DNA from: Bacteroidota bacterium
GTDB taxonomy: Bacteria > Bacteroidota > Bacteroidia > NS11-12g > UBA9320
NCBI GenBank assembly: GCA_024679565.1
Contig: JAIBDD010000027.1
Coordinates: 1 to 35,074 of the forward strand
Direction of reading: 5' to 3'
Length of the DNA: 35,074 bases
Shown here: piece by piece, positions 1 through 8,518 of the stretch
Layout: each line of letters starts with the position of its first letter
Numbering within the stretch: position 1 is the first letter of the stretch
Program-made: the position numbers and the translations under genes
The notes under the pieces: model-generated
The model's database searches: none
The model's input: only the letters and a program-made list of their open reading frames with translations
Told to the model about the DNA's origin: nothing

Positions 1-87
1 CAAGAATATATTAAAGGTTTCTTTAGATATACGCTTTGGTTAAATGATAAAGACTTAAACGAAGTGTATACCGTCAGCAAAAAGTGA
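1..87 (+). pseudogene. C-terminal end of an unknown protein, cut by an IS end
   Basis: An open frame enters from the left edge and encodes 28 residues ending in VYTVSKK before a TGA at 85-87. That TGA is exactly the first three bases of the left terminal repeat of the IS3-family element, so the stop appears to be supplied by the insertion and the natural C-terminus is probably lost. If the IS is removed, the frame runs on through 1528 and upward for 14 more codons to TGA. I do not recognise the family from so few residues. It could also be a chance open frame, since only 84 bases are visible. Confidence 0.4.
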
Positions 88-153
88 ACTATTAAGGGTA
101 AAGATTTAAGAGAGGGGTTTTAATAACTTTATAACCCTTTAAATCACCCAGAG

Positions 154-501
154 ATGGTAAAAAAGAAAAGCACAAGTTCACTGATCAGTGACTTAAAAAG
201 AAAGACCAGAAAGGTCTACAGTTCAGAAGAAAAGATTAGAATCATTATTGATGGCATACGTGGTGAAACCACCATAGCAGAGTTATGCAGGAAGGAAGGT
301 ATTAGTCAAGGCAATTATTACAAATGGGCCAAAGACTTTATGGAAGCCGGTAAACGTCGTTTATCTGGCGACACTATGCGTGAAGCCAATACAACTGAGG
401 TTCATGAGATAAAGACAGAGAACCAATCACTCAAAGAACTGGTAGCAGAACTTTCTTTGCGCAACAGAGAGTTGAAAAAAAACTTAAGTGGCGAAGAATA
501 G
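154..501 (+). CDS. IS3-family transposase OrfA
   Basis: This 115-residue protein carries a helix-turn-helix near residues 25-65 (ITE-type pattern with SSEEKIRIIIDGIRG, AELCRKEGIS and YYKWAKDF), which is the DNA-end-binding half of IS3 transposases. A leucine-rich helix near residues 85-110 probably mediates multimerisation. A run of eight A at 475-482 lies near the end. A -1 slip there would enter the orfB frame, which is open from this point to the orfB start at 516, giving the OrfAB fusion that catalyses transposition in this family. The frameshift is inferred from layout and the slippery run, not shown directly. Confidence 0.9.
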   Translation: MVKKKSTSSLISDLKRKTRKVYSSEEKIRIIIDGIRGETTIAELCRKEGISQGNYYKWAKDFMEAGKRRLSGDTMREANTTEVHEIKTENQSLKELVAELSLRNRELKKNLSGEE

Positions 502-515
502 AAAGGTGGAAGTAT

Positions 516-1490
516 ATGCATCACAGTCAACAAGAAAAGTACGAATTAATTCATCTTGTGGAGCAATCCGATTTAGGTGTAATCCGTACACTCAGAGAGT
601 TAAAGATAAACAAAACCACCTTTTACAATTGGTACAAATCCTTTACCGAAGATGGTTATGAAGGATTAGCTCGTAAACCATCGAAAAGAAAGAGTTCGTG
701 GAATCAAATTAATGAATCGGACAGAGACAAGGTGGTTGAAATAGCCCTAGAACAATCCGAACTTTCCCCTAGAGAAGTAGCCTGGTATATAACCGATACG
801 TATAGCTATTACATTAGCGAATCAAGTGTGTACCGCATCTTAAAAGCTAATGGTCTGATATCAACACCTTCCTTTAGAATCATGAGTGCATCAGACAGTT
901 TTCATGACAAAACAACACATGTTAATCAGATGTGGCAAACAGACTTCACCTACTTTAAGATCTTTGGTTGGGGTTGGTATTACCTCTCTACAGTTCTAGA
1001 CGATTACAGCCGATTTATTGTCAACTGGAAGCTGTGTTCCTCTATGAAGGCAGAAGACGTTAAAGCTACCTTAAATGAAGCCTTACTTGCTTCGGACGTT
1101 CCAGAGAACAGAAGGCCTAAACTTCTTTCGGACAATGGATCATGTTACATATCACTAGAACTTGCCAATTACCTACAGATTCAAAATATGAAACACGTTC
1201 GAGGTAGGCCTCTTCACCCCCAGACTCAAGGAAAGATTGAACGTTATCATAGATCCATGAAGAATGTGGTCAAATTGGACAATTACTTCAGCCCGGAACA
1301 GCTGGAACAAAAACTTAATGAGTTCGTTTATTATTACAACAATAAACGCTACCATGAATCTTTGCAAAACCTGACTCCTGCAGAGGTTTATCACGGCAAA
1401 GCTGAGTCGAAATTGAAGCAACGAAGAATGACTAAATCAAGAACGCTAAAAGCACGAAAAAAACAGTATCAAAAATTAAACCTAAATTAG
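516..1490 (+). CDS. IS3-family transposase OrfB (DDE integrase core)
   Basis: The 324-residue product has an N-terminal HTH_21-like region (residues 1-115) followed by the rve integrase core. The catalytic triad is visible as D143 in WQTDFTYF, D206 in LSDNGS and E242 in QGKIERYH. The spacing of 35 residues between the second Asp and the Glu is the family hallmark DD(35)E. The C-terminal FVYYYNNKRYHESL segment is also typical. The frame is in -1 relation to orfA and is probably made mostly as an OrfAB fusion. No disabling mutation is seen, so the element could still be active. Confidence 0.93.
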   Translation: MHHSQQEKYELIHLVEQSDLGVIRTLRELKINKTTFYNWYKSFTEDGYEGLARKPSKRKSSWNQINESDRDKVVEIALEQSELSPREVAWYITDTYSYYISESSVYRILKANGLISTPSFRIMSASDSFHDKTTHVNQMWQTDFTYFKIFGWGWYYLSTVLDDYSRFIVNWKLCSSMKAEDVKATLNEALLASDVPENRRPKLLSDNGSCYISLELANYLQIQNMKHVRGRPLHPQTQGKIERYHRSMKNVVKLDNYFSPEQLEQKLNEFVYYYNNKRYHESLQNLTPAEVYHGKAESKLKQRRMTKSRTLKARKKQYQKLNLN

Positions 1491-2029
1491 CATGAACTCT
1501 CTCTTAGCTTTTGACCCCAAAAGTTCAACTTTCGCTGAAGACGTACAACTAGCCCCGGCTTACATTCATTGAGTAATGGGCTAAGTGTACTCTTAACAGT
1601 CCGTTGGGTCTTAGAGCTCCAATTAGGTCTAACTAAAAACTCTCTGATGTTTGACACATGCAAATTGTCGAGCGTTAACCCTTTAATATTATTGTCGGAC
1701 TCATAACGTTTCCAAAGTTTAACCACTCTTTGTGCGTCTTTTATGAATCGGTCTGAACACCTCTGTGAAACCTTAATCCCAACCCCATGCTCTAGTGCTT
1801 GAATCACTGTTATGGGCTTCTGTCTAATTGCATTTTTCTTGGGCATGGGTCGCCACCCCTCTCTTAGCTTTAACTCAAATGCAGCTTTTAGTAGTTTGGC
1901 ATCTTCGCTAGATTTTAGTTTTACATTTATTGCCTTACCACTCCAAAAACGGTAGCGTTTATTACCGCAATAAACATTGATAAATGATTGATTTTTGTCT
2001 TTTCCAATTGTTACATTAAATACTTTCAT
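1487..2029 (-). pseudogene. Tyrosine-recombinase integrase, N-terminal remnant
   Basis: Reading leftward from MKVFNVTIG, the protein shows an arm-type DNA-binding region (about residues 1-65, with the FELKLREGWRPMP linker) and a SAM-like core-binding domain (about 70-160). It then stops where the catalytic domain with its R..HxxR..Y residues should begin. The last native codons are at about 1528-1536; the remaining residues, from the Leu of LNFWGQKLRESSC on, are encoded by the IS3 right end, which also supplies the stop. The gene is therefore disrupted. The minus strand left of the IS does not continue the frame: a simple join gives an early stop. An alternative start at 2071 adds 14 residues encoded by a 13-bp tandem repeat; I prefer 2029. 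Confidence 0.7.
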
Positions 2030-2055
2030 ACTGTCAGTTTTTACTGTCAGTTTTA
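2030..2055. repeat. Two tandem 13-bp repeats upstream of the integrase
   Basis: ACTGTCAGTTTTT at 2030-2042 is followed directly by ACTGTCAGTTTTA at 2043-2055. The pair lies immediately upstream of the preferred integrase start. It could be an arm-type integrase-binding site or a promoter element; the sequence alone cannot decide. Confidence 0.6.
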
Positions 2056-2083
2056 TATCAGGGAGGTGCAAAGCACCCGAAAT

Positions 2084-2155
<72 letters not shown>

Positions 2156-2163
2156 CAAAGACA

Positions 2164-2189
2164 AGGCCGTCGTCAGACGGTCTTTTTTT
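2164..2189 (+). terminator. Rho-independent terminator of the tRNA gene
   Basis: The stem GCCGTC/GACGGT closes a GTCA loop and is followed by a run of seven T at 2183-2189. It begins about 10 nt after the tRNA 3' end, so it most likely ends the tRNA transcript. Confidence 0.85.
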
Positions 2190-2190
2190 A

Positions 2191-2387
2191 TGCGCGGAAA
2201 TTCAAGCTCGCTTGGAATTGAACGTGTAAAAAAAAGACGGTGAAACCAGCCTTGTGTTTGTTCAGCCACCCTCTTAAGGACCGCCGACGAGCAAGGCAAG
2301 CGAATGGGGAGGCAGTCCTCCCCGCTACAACAACCAACGAGTAACGTGTTTTTTTGTCACTTACTTAAACATATACAGTGATATGAC
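2191..2387. other. Non-coding stretch with two palindromes
   Basis: No gene is supported here. The segment holds an inverted repeat at 2199-2219 (AATTCAAG/CTTGGAATT with one bulge) and a perfect 7-bp stem at 2306-2323 (GGGGAGG, loop CAGT, CCTCCCC). Its G+C content around 2265-2325 is higher than that of the neighbouring genes. It may be a repeated intergenic element or a decayed island end; no T-run follows the second hairpin, so it is not a simple terminator. Confidence 0.5.
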
Positions 2388-2395
2388 TAGATTTG
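2388..2395 (+). promoter_or_regulatory. -7 promoter box TAGATTTG
   Basis: This matches the Bacteroidota consensus TAnnTTTG exactly and lies 19 nt before the DUF4197 gene start. A TTG-type -33 element at the expected distance is not evident. Confidence 0.5.
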
Positions 2396-2414
2396 TCTTA
2401 CACTAATAAACGTT

Positions 2415-3140
2415 ATGAAAATTAGAATCATCTCAGCACTTTGTATCCTTACCCTATTTTCAGTTTCATGTACCGAATTGAATGACGTACTAGAAGATAC
2501 AGGTCTTTCAGAACAAGAGGTTGTGGATGGGCTGAAATCAGCGCTTACTGTTGGAACTGATACGTCGGTTACTGTTTTGTCTGCCGTAAATGGATATCTT
2601 GGAGATGATCTAGTCAAAATTATCTTGCCTGATGAAGCCTCAGCCATTGTCACAAATATTTCCAAAGTTCCTGGGGGCAATTTGTTGATTGAAAAGACTA
2701 TCGAAGCCATTAACCGCTCAGCAGAAGATGCCGCTCCTGAGGCAAAAGACATTTTTGTATCTGCCATCACTGATATTACGATTGAAGATGGGTTTGCTAT
2801 TTTAGATGGCGAAAATGATGCAGCCACTAAATATTTGAAAAGCAACACCATGTCTCAACTGGCTTCTGCTTTTGAGCCTAAGATTAGCACTTCGTTAAAC
2901 AAAACTTTAGTTGGCAACGTGTCTGCAGAAAGTGCTTATGCCGACTTAATCAAGGCGTACAATACCGCGTCGTTAAATGGTGTATTATTTCCTAAAATAA
3001 CGACAAATTCGCTCACAGAACACACGACAAATAAAGCGCTCGAAGGATTGTTTCTGAAAGTTTCTGTTGAAGAAGAAAACATACGGACCAAGGCATCACA
3101 TCGGGTCAATGACATTCTTCAAAAGGTGTTTGGACAATAA
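2415..3140 (+). CDS. DUF4197 family lipoprotein
   Basis: The 241-residue protein starts with a lipoprotein signal (MKIRIISALCILTLFSVSC, lipobox Cys19) and should be anchored in the envelope. The body matches the DUF4197 pattern: LSEQEVVDGLKSAL near residue 31, a central KIILPDE, EAINRSAEDAAPEAKDIF near residues 97-115, then AITDITIEDGFAILDGENDAATKYL. The function of the family is not established. The length is normal for it. It stands alone with its own -7 box and is not in an obvious operon. The family call is from pattern recall, not from a search. Confidence 0.8.
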   Translation: MKIRIISALCILTLFSVSCTELNDVLEDTGLSEQEVVDGLKSALTVGTDTSVTVLSAVNGYLGDDLVKIILPDEASAIVTNISKVPGGNLLIEKTIEAINRSAEDAAPEAKDIFVSAITDITIEDGFAILDGENDAATKYLKSNTMSQLASAFEPKISTSLNKTLVGNVSAESAYADLIKAYNTASLNGVLFPKITTNSLTEHTTNKALEGLFLKVSVEEENIRTKASHRVNDILQKVFGQ

Positions 3141-3203
3141 TCGTATTGATTATTTCTGAACTAACTTTTGATGTCTAAGGCGTTCTATTGCTGAAAACTT
3201 AAA

Positions 3204-3211
3204 CATATTTG
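3204..3211 (+). promoter_or_regulatory. Near-consensus -7 box CATATTTG
   Basis: It differs from TAnnTTTG only at the first base and ends 4 nt before the ATG at 3216. A transcript from it would have almost no 5' leader. Confidence 0.45.
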
Positions 3212-3215
3212 CACC

Positions 3216-3557
3216 ATGTTAACCGATACCAACGAAAAGTGGAAGTTCATCTTATCTGAACTTGAAAAACAGTTCAACAAAAAACTGGATATGAATGCGC
3301 TGTTACTCATTATCGGCATTCGAGAATTAGGTAGCCTGAAAGACAAGTTCACTAAAGAGGAAAAGGTTAGGCTCATGCATATCGCTGTTTGTCGGTTGTT
3401 TAGCAAAAGTGGTTACTACGAATTGGCAGGAGTTAACGTTAAAGGCTGGCCAGAATGGAAAAAACTAAAAGACCTGCCATTCGTTGACGTATTTGAACAA
3501 GAAAGTTTGATGCGCCAACATGTTGTTGACTATTTCGAAGAAGAAGAAATTTATTAA
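3216..3557 (+). CDS. Conserved-looking hypothetical protein, 113 aa
   Basis: I do not recognise this family with certainty. The protein is soluble (no signal peptide or membrane segment), mostly helical by composition, with hydrophobic stretches ALLLIIGIREL (residues 28-38) and VRLMHIAVCRLFSKSGYYEL, and an acidic C-terminus ending in EEEEIY. It has the look of a small conserved Bacteroidota cytosolic protein. It stands alone between a rightward and a leftward gene, ending at the same point as the convergent transglycosylase gene (3557/3558). The start is supported by a -7 box just upstream. Confidence 0.7.
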   Translation: MLTDTNEKWKFILSELEKQFNKKLDMNALLLIIGIRELGSLKDKFTKEEKVRLMHIAVCRLFSKSGYYELAGVNVKGWPEWKKLKDLPFVDVFEQESLMRQHVVDYFEEEEIY

Positions 3558-4472
3558 TTACTTCGGTACAGAAATAAGCACCGATTTGCCTGGTTTAATA
3601 ATCAAGTGATCGTCTCTTAACCAAGGATTCAGCAACTTTACGGTTTTATAATTGGTGTTGTTTTGAATCGCAAATTCTGCCAAATCAGCAATCGTGCTAT
3701 CTACTTTAATATTAACCGTTTCCACATTGGTATAGTATTCGTCATTCGATAAACTAAATCCATACCCTCCAGGGTTCTCCATAATTAGCTTATAGGCTAT
3801 CAACCGAAACACATATCGACTTGTTTCTGAATTGAGATACAAGTCGTAATAACTATCCACCTTTTGATTGGATAAATCTCTTTTAACACCCGACAATCCA
3901 CGATTAAATGCTGCTGCTGCCAAGGTCCATGAACCTAGCTGACCTTTCGCTTTTTTTAGATATGCACAGGCTGCGCGTGTCGCCTTCTCGATATGGTATC
4001 GTTCGTCTATTTCACTGTTAACTGTCAATCCATACGACTGGCCCGTTGACTTCATAAACTGCCAAACACCTCTTGCACCTGCCGGTGATACTGCATTGGT
4101 TAAACCACTTTCTGCTACGGCCAAATATTTAAAATCAAGTGGCACTCCTTCTTCCGCCAAAATGCGATCCATCAAAGGAAAATATTTGCCGCTTCTTTTT
4201 AACAACAAAACGGTGTTCGACTGCCAATAGGTATTGCTTAATAGCTCTCTTTCCAACCGCTCTTTTACCTCCCAATTTGATTGGGGAACCAGCTCTCCAC
4301 ACAACCATATCGTGTCTGGAACCGGGGGCATGGTGATGTGATATCGAGAATTAAAATCGGAAGTTACCGTAACTATTTGAGCCTCGCTTTCCCCTGCTTT
4401 AGAAGCACTTAATACGATGCCTATACCTAAAAGAATTGCGACTGAAAGACCAATTTTTAGCAACGTATTCAT
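3558..4472 (-). CDS. MltD-like lytic transglycosylase
   Basis: The 304-residue protein has an N-terminal hydrophobic segment (residues 5-22), serving as a signal or anchor, and an SLT lysozyme-like domain at about 95-235. The catalytic Glu is E121 in YLAVAESGL, followed by SPAGARGVWQFM and the AAAAFNRG motif, all typical of goose-lysozyme-type transglycosylases. The C-terminal 50 residues (DSTIADLAEFAIQNNTNY...ILISVPK-like end) look like a LysM-type peptidoglycan-binding module. It probably cleaves murein glycan strands in the periplasm, as an MltD-type enzyme would. It is the last gene of a leftward set, starting 1 nt after the stop of the outer-membrane protein gene. Confidence 0.88.
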   Translation of the reverse strand: MNTLLKIGLSVAILLGIGIVLSASKAGESEAQIVTVTSDFNSRYHITMPPVPDTIWLCGELVPQSNWEVKERLERELLSNTYWQSNTVLLLKRSGKYFPLMDRILAEEGVPLDFKYLAVAESGLTNAVSPAGARGVWQFMKSTGQSYGLTVNSEIDERYHIEKATRAACAYLKKAKGQLGSWTLAAAAFNRGLSGVKRDLSNQKVDSYYDLYLNSETSRYVFRLIAYKLIMENPGGYGFSLSNDEYYTNVETVNIKVDSTIADLAEFAIQNNTNYKTVKLLNPWLRDDHLIIKPGKSVLISVPK

Positions 4473-4473
4473 A

Positions 4474-5109
4474 TCAGAAATATAATTTTAAATCAAAGGT
4501 TAAGCTTGTGATGGAACCATTATTACCTGTTTCAGGAAACACGTTTTCCAGCTTTAAGTTGTTATTAATGTTGACCAAACCAAATCGAACACTTGGCCTT
4601 AAGCCAAAATAATAGAAGTCAAAATGATAGCCTACAACAGCGCTGACATCAAAGTTCTGGAATCCATAATCCTTGTATGTGGCTTTAAAATCGTTTGGCT
4701 TAACATAAATTTCAGATTGCAGAAGATATGCTGGCTCTACACCCAAGGTTAAATACCGATTTTCGGCCTTCCCACTCATATTGATCATAGCGTTAATGGG
4801 CAAATCGATGTAGATGAACTTAACGGCACTGTAAGCGTCTGTTATACCGTTATCAAAATTTGAACCTCGAAAAGAGGCATTAAGTTCCGCTCCAAGGTGC
4901 ATTGACTTACTGAACTTTTGACGATACGCCGCACCTAATACGATGGCTGTTTTGAGTTGAGGATTCTGAAGCTCGGTACCAATTAACGTGGCTGTGTTAA
5001 TCCCTGCATTCATGCCTACTCTAAAATTAGACGATTTTGGAAAAGGTTGAGCATTTGTCCGGAATCCGAACGAAACAAGAATTATCAGTATGGTCAGTTG
5101 CTTTAACAT
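4474..5109 (-). CDS. Outer-membrane beta-barrel protein (PorT-like fold)
   Basis: The 211-residue product has a signal peptide (residues 1-20, cleavage after TNA) and then alternating hydrophobic/polar strands with many aromatic and Gly residues, ending in LTFDLKLYF. A terminal Phe with an alternating pattern is the outer-membrane insertion signal. It fits the 'outer membrane beta-barrel' family that includes PorT, with GMNAGINTATLIG near the N-terminus as the typical first strand. Specific function is unknown. It is 40 nt downstream of the Hsp70 gene and 1 nt upstream of the transglycosylase gene, so co-transcription is likely. Confidence 0.75.
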   Translation of the reverse strand: MLKQLTILIILVSFGFRTNAQPFPKSSNFRVGMNAGINTATLIGTELQNPQLKTAIVLGAAYRQKFSKSMHLGAELNASFRGSNFDNGITDAYSAVKFIYIDLPINAMINMSGKAENRYLTLGVEPAYLLQSEIYVKPNDFKATYKDYGFQNFDVSAVVGYHFDFYYFGLRPSVRFGLVNINNNLKLENVFPETGNNGSITSLTFDLKLYF

Positions 5110-5149
5110 TGTACCTCTTTCTTATTAACGAATAAAATGCCCATTTCGT

Positions 5150-7012
5150 TTACTCAATACTTTTACCTTTTAGAGCTGTTGAAATGGTATCATCCATCAT
5201 ACGTTCAGCAAACGGTTTAGTAAATTCATTTAAGGCATCTTGAGCATTTTGAATTTGATCTTTATCCTGTGATGCAATTGCCGCCGTTAAAGTCTTTACA
5301 TGATTTTCAATGGATGCCAATTCATCATCAGATAATTCTGTTCGATTATTGACAACAAACTTCTCTGTGCTTTTTATCAAATACTCTGACTCATTTATCG
5401 CCTCTTGTAAAATACGATAATCCATGTCTTTTTGTGCATTTGACAACGAATCTTTTAGCATTGCTTCCACTTCAGCATCGGTTAAACCATATTGTGGTTT
5501 AACATCAATCGTTTGCTCAACTCCTGATCTCAATTCCTTTGCCTTCACTTTTAATATGCCGTCAGCGTCGAGAATAAAGGCAATTTCAACTTTAGGAATT
5601 CCTGCAGGCATTGCTGGTATTCCGTTTAAAATAAACTCAGCCAATTTGCGATTCTCGCTTACCTTGTCTCGTTCTCCTTGATAAACAGAAATTTTGAGAT
5701 TAATCTGTCCATCTATAGACGTTGTATAATTTCTTCCGGCCTTAAAAGGAACGCGTGAGTTTCGAGGTATAATTACATCCATTAATCCACCTAACGTCTC
5801 AATACCCAACGACAAAGGTGTAACATCCAACAATAGCAAATCGCGTCTATTGCCGGCCAATATATCTGCTTCAATAGCGGCTCCAAGAGCCACAGTTTCG
5901 TCAGGGTTTAATGTATTTTCTATGGTGCTTTTTACAAAGTAATCGGATACCGTTTTAACCACATGTGGCACCCGTGTTGACCCACCAACAAAAACAACTT
6001 CTTCAATTTCACTCAAATTAAGTCCAGAGTCGGCTAGTGCATTTTTACAGCAGTCAATTGTTTGGAGGACTAATGGGTCAATCAGTTTATTGAGTTCGGC
6101 TTCAGAAAGGGTCACTTTCATTGTTCCAAAAAGTTCTGAGAATGTTCCAGAAGTATATACTTTCTTCTTCGCCTCTTCTGCAAGTAATCGCAGTTGTTGG
6201 CGCTCGGTTGTAGTTAAGTCTGAAAAATTGACCTCAAGACTATCTAACCAGAATTTCATGACTTCTTGGTCAAAATCACCACCACCTAAAAACGTATTCC
6301 CGTTGGTTGCTAACACTTCAAAAATGCCATCTTCAATGCGTAAAATGGATATATCAAATGTGCCCCCACCCAAATCATAAACAGCAACCACTTTTTGCTT
6401 GTCTGCCTCTAAACCTATACCATAAGCCAAACTTGCTGCGGTAGGTTCGTTTACAATCCGCAAAACCTCTAAACCAGCTAGCTTTCCTGCGTCTCTAGTG
6501 GCTTGACGTTGCGCGTCATTGAAATACGCGGGTACGGTTATTACGGCCTTCCCAATCTTTTGTTTCAGCCTAGCTTCTGCCTTTGATTTTAGTTCCTTAA
6601 GTATTTCAGCTGAAAGCTCAATTGGTGAATAAAATTGGTCATCCAATTTTATTTTGACCAACCTATCATCGTCTTCATCAATTATTTTATATCCATACGA
6701 TGATTCGAAATCAGCAACGTCGTTAAATGACTTTCCAAGCAGTCGCTTAACAGAGTAAACCGTTTGCTCCGGATGTTTTACAAGCATTTCCTTAGCCGCA
6801 TCTCCAACTAAAAAATGCCCATCGGGATGACGGTATAATACAGAAGGTGTAATTACATGATTGTTTTCTGCATCCGACAAAGCAATAGGTGCTTTTGTAT
6901 CCGCATCCATGATAGCAATTAAACTATTTGTGGTACCCAAGTCGATACCAACAACAATGTCGCTCGACTTTTCGACAGTACCAGAACCTAGGTTGATTGA
7001 GATTTTCGCCAT
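5150..7012 (-). CDS. hscA: Hsp70-family chaperone, HscA-like
   Basis: A 620-residue Hsp70: the ATPase domain spans about residues 18-390, with the phosphate-1 motif [10 protein letters not shown], the phosphate-2 motif [11 protein letters not shown] and the adenosine motif [11 protein letters not shown]. The substrate-binding domain follows from [18 protein letters not shown]. The Bacteroidota HscA type is suggested by the 20-residue N-terminal extension starting MAKISINL, by the length near that of HscA, and by the absence of the DnaK Gly-rich EE(V/L)D-like tail. HscA assists iron-sulfur cluster transfer from IscU. No isc or suf genes are nearby, so the role is inferred. The motif after ATNGNTFLG is GGGDFD rather than the usual GGDDFD. 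Generic DnaK remains possible. Confidence 0.78.
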   Translation of the reverse strand: MAKISINLGSGTVEKSSDIVVGIDLGTTNSLIAIMDADTKAPIALSDAENNHVITPSVLYRHPDGHFLVGDAAKEMLVKHPEQTVYSVKRLLGKSFNDVADFESSYGYKIIDEDDDRLVKIKLDDQFYSPIELSAEILKELKSKAEARLKQKIGKAVITVPAYFNDAQRQATRDAGKLAGLEVLRIVNEPTAASLAYGIGLEADKQKVVAVYDLGGGTFDISILRIEDGIFEVLATNGNTFLGGGDFDQEVMKFWLDSLEVNFSDLTTTERQQLRLLAEEAKKKVYTSGTFSELFGTMKVTLSEAELNKLIDPLVLQTIDCCKNALADSGLNLSEIEEVVFVGGSTRVPHVVKTVSDYFVKSTIENTLNPDETVALGAAIEADILAGNRRDLLLLDVTPLSLGIETLGGLMDVIIPRNSRVPFKAGRNYTTSIDGQINLKISVYQGERDKVSENRKLAEFILNGIPAMPAGIPKVEIAFILDADGILKVKAKELRSGVEQTIDVKPQYGLTDAEVEAMLKDSLSNAQKDMDYRILQEAINESEYLIKSTEKFVVNNRTELSDDELASIENHVKTLTAAIASQDKDQIQNAQDALNEFTKPFAERMMDDTISTALKGKSIE

Positions 7013-7017
7013 CGCCG

Positions 7018-7025
7018 CAAAATTA
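7018..7025 (-). promoter_or_regulatory. -7 box TAATTTTG of the hscA-like gene
   Basis: Read on the minus strand, this exactly matches TAnnTTTG and ends 5 nt before the ATG (7010-7012). A leaderless or near-leaderless transcript is implied. Confidence 0.65.
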
Positions 7026-7077
7026 GCATAATGCCTTATGAAATGATTCTATTAAAACGTGAGATTCACTTACTTTT

Positions 7078-7662
7078 TTAAAGTTCATGTAAAATCTGTT
7101 TGACTGTGGATCGATTGGTATAATTTACATCGACATGTTTCCACTTAATCGTGCCATTTTTTCCTACTATAAATGTTGCCGGAATAGGTAGAATTCCTTC
7201 CACGTTCCCATTACTTTTTTTCGTCAACCTCGTAACATTCTCTCGGTATTTTGGCACTGTCTTTTTAGAGATTTTAAAGCTGACGCCAAATGCATCCATT
7301 ATCTTATACGTCGTGTCTGATATAATCGAAAAAGTAGCTCCAGTCTCTGACTCCATACGTTCTTTTGACTTCGGTATTTCTGGAGTAATCACTATTACCG
7401 TGGTGTTTTTTGCTAAAATTAATGATAACGAATCAGAAAAATTAGACACATGCTTTCTACAATATGAACACCACGACCCACGATAAAAAATCAATACATA
7501 GTTGTCTGCAGAATCCAAGATTGCTTGAGACGTTATGATTGAATCGAATTGGTCTATACCAGAAAATGTTGGCGCTGTGTCCCCAACTTCAAGCCCGTAC
7601 TTTTGACCATTTGCACTCAGTCCTAAACCAATGAACAACATTACCAGACAAATTTTATGCAT
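7078..7662 (-). CDS. Secreted peroxiredoxin-like (AhpC/TSA) protein
   Basis: The preferred start is the ATG at 7660-7662 (MHKICLV), giving 194 residues; an ATG 9 nt upstream at 7671 is also possible. A signal peptide is followed by a thioredoxin-fold peroxiredoxin domain beginning GLEVGDTAPTFSG. The redox motif is FYRGSWCSYCRKH, i.e. CxxC (C68 and C71 counted from the longer start). Strand ATFIVGKNGTIKWKHVD is also family-typical. It probably acts as a periplasmic thiol peroxidase or reductase. The CxxC motif resembles AhpC/TSA-type thiol oxidoreductases such as TlpA relatives rather than typical 2-Cys enzymes. Confidence 0.82.
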   Translation of the reverse strand: MHKICLVMLFIGLGLSANGQKYGLEVGDTAPTFSGIDQFDSIITSQAILDSADNYVLIFYRGSWCSYCRKHVSNFSDSLSLILAKNTTVIVITPEIPKSKERMESETGATFSIISDTTYKIMDAFGVSFKISKKTVPKYRENVTRLTKKSNGNVEGILPIPATFIVGKNGTIKWKHVDVNYTNRSTVKQILHEL

Positions 7663-7687
7663 ATACTCCATTAATAATTACTTACTA

Positions 7688-7701
7688 GGGCTTTAACAAC
7701 C
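7688..7701 (+). repeat. 14-bp motif GGGCTTTAACAACC, copy 1
   Basis: This 14-mer is identical to 17840-17853. Both copies are followed by an A/T-rich tract with AATT and TTAA, and both sit about 70-80 bp upstream of a rightward gene (here the LytTR regulator at 7772). It also lies 16-25 bp from the divergent peroxiredoxin start. A regulatory site is plausible but unproven. Confidence 0.5.
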
Positions 7702-7771
7702 TAATTATTAAAAAGTTGGTCGTGTTACTTTTTACAAAAAGACAAGAAAGATTCTTATACATTCGTATTTC

Positions 7772-8518
7772 ATGAAAAGATTCACTGCCGTAATAATTGA
7801 TGATATACAGGATGCGCGCAATATCTTAAAAATGGATTTGGGTGATGTGGCACCAGAGATCGACATCATTGGAGAAGCTGATGGTGTTATGGAAGGCGTA
7901 AAACTTTTAGCCAAACAAACACCCGACATCTTATTCTTAGATATTCAAATGCCCGATGGAGATGGGTTCGATCTTCTTGAAATGCTCCCAACCAAACCTT
8001 TCAAAACCATTTTCACCACGGCCAGTGACGAGCATGCATTAAAGGCATTCCGCTTTTCTGCTGTAGATTATCTATTAAAACCCATTAACCCTGACGATCT
8101 TAAAGTCGCAATTCAAAAAGCAAAAGACTCAAAAGATAGCCCTCAAAGTTTAGAAATTTTACAGGAAAACATTGGGCGAAATATGGACAAAATGGAGCGA
8201 ATTATTCTCAACACACAAGAGAAAATTCATGTGTTACGGCTAACTGAAATAGTCCGATTAGAATCCGACGTCAATTACACAAAATTCTACTTAACCTCTG
8301 GTCAACGCGTGATGGTAACTAAAACTTTAAAGGAGTATGACGAAATGTTAAGTGGCAATGGATTTATTCGAGCGCATCAATCGCATCTCGTTAATAGTGA
8401 GCATATTGTAGAATTTGTAAAAGCTGACGGTGGCCAAATTAACCTCACCGACGGAGGTTACGTTCCAGTTTCTTCACGAAGACGTGGTGTTGTTATGCAG
8501 GCATTAGAAGATCTGTAG
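7772..8518 (+). CDS. LytTR-family response regulator
   Basis: A 248-residue two-domain regulator. The receiver domain (residues 4-120) has the acidic pair D10/D11, phosphoacceptor D57 in LFLDIQMPDGDGF, and the conserved Thr/Ser and Lys (TTASDEHAL; YLLKPI). The LytTR DNA-binding domain occupies about residues 150-245, with RLESDVNYTKFYL and FIRAHQSHLVN, which are family signatures. LytTR proteins bind short direct repeats to regulate transcription. No histidine kinase is adjacent, so its partner must be elsewhere. The gene ends where the convergent YCII gene ends (8518/8519). Confidence 0.93.
   Translation: MKRFTAVIIDDIQDARNILKMDLGDVAPEIDIIGEADGVMEGVKLLAKQTPDILFLDIQMPDGDGFDLLEMLPTKPFKTIFTTASDEHALKAFRFSAVDYLLKPINPDDLKVAIQKAKDSKDSPQSLEILQENIGRNMDKMERIILNTQEKIHVLRLTEIVRLESDVNYTKFYLTSGQRVMVTKTLKEYDEMLSGNGFIRAHQSHLVNSEHIVEFVKADGGQINLTDGGYVPVSSRRRGVVMQALEDL

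Larger units (their letters stand above)
85..1527 (+). mobile_element. IS3-family insertion sequence, about 1443 bp
   Basis: The element has the IS3 plan: a short helix-turn-helix orfA followed by a DDE orfB in the -1 frame. Imperfect terminal inverted repeats of about 31 bp flank it. The left end at 85-115 begins TGAACT and contains TAAGAGAG. The right end at 1497-1527, read inward on the minus strand, also begins TGAACT and contains TAAGAGAG. Ends starting with TGA are typical of this family. No 3-4 bp direct target duplication is visible: AAAG lies on the left and ACTT on the right. The insertion may therefore be old, or formed by recombination or deletion next to the IS. Both reading frames look intact. 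Confidence 0.88.

Noticed and set aside
1173..1421. Minus-strand frame within transposase OrfB
   Set aside because: Overlaps the DDE core fully and has no domain or start signal.
2387..2851. A 154-codon minus-strand frame opposite the DUF4197 gene
   Set aside because: The plus-strand gene has a lipoprotein signal and a recognisable family pattern; the opposite frame has neither.
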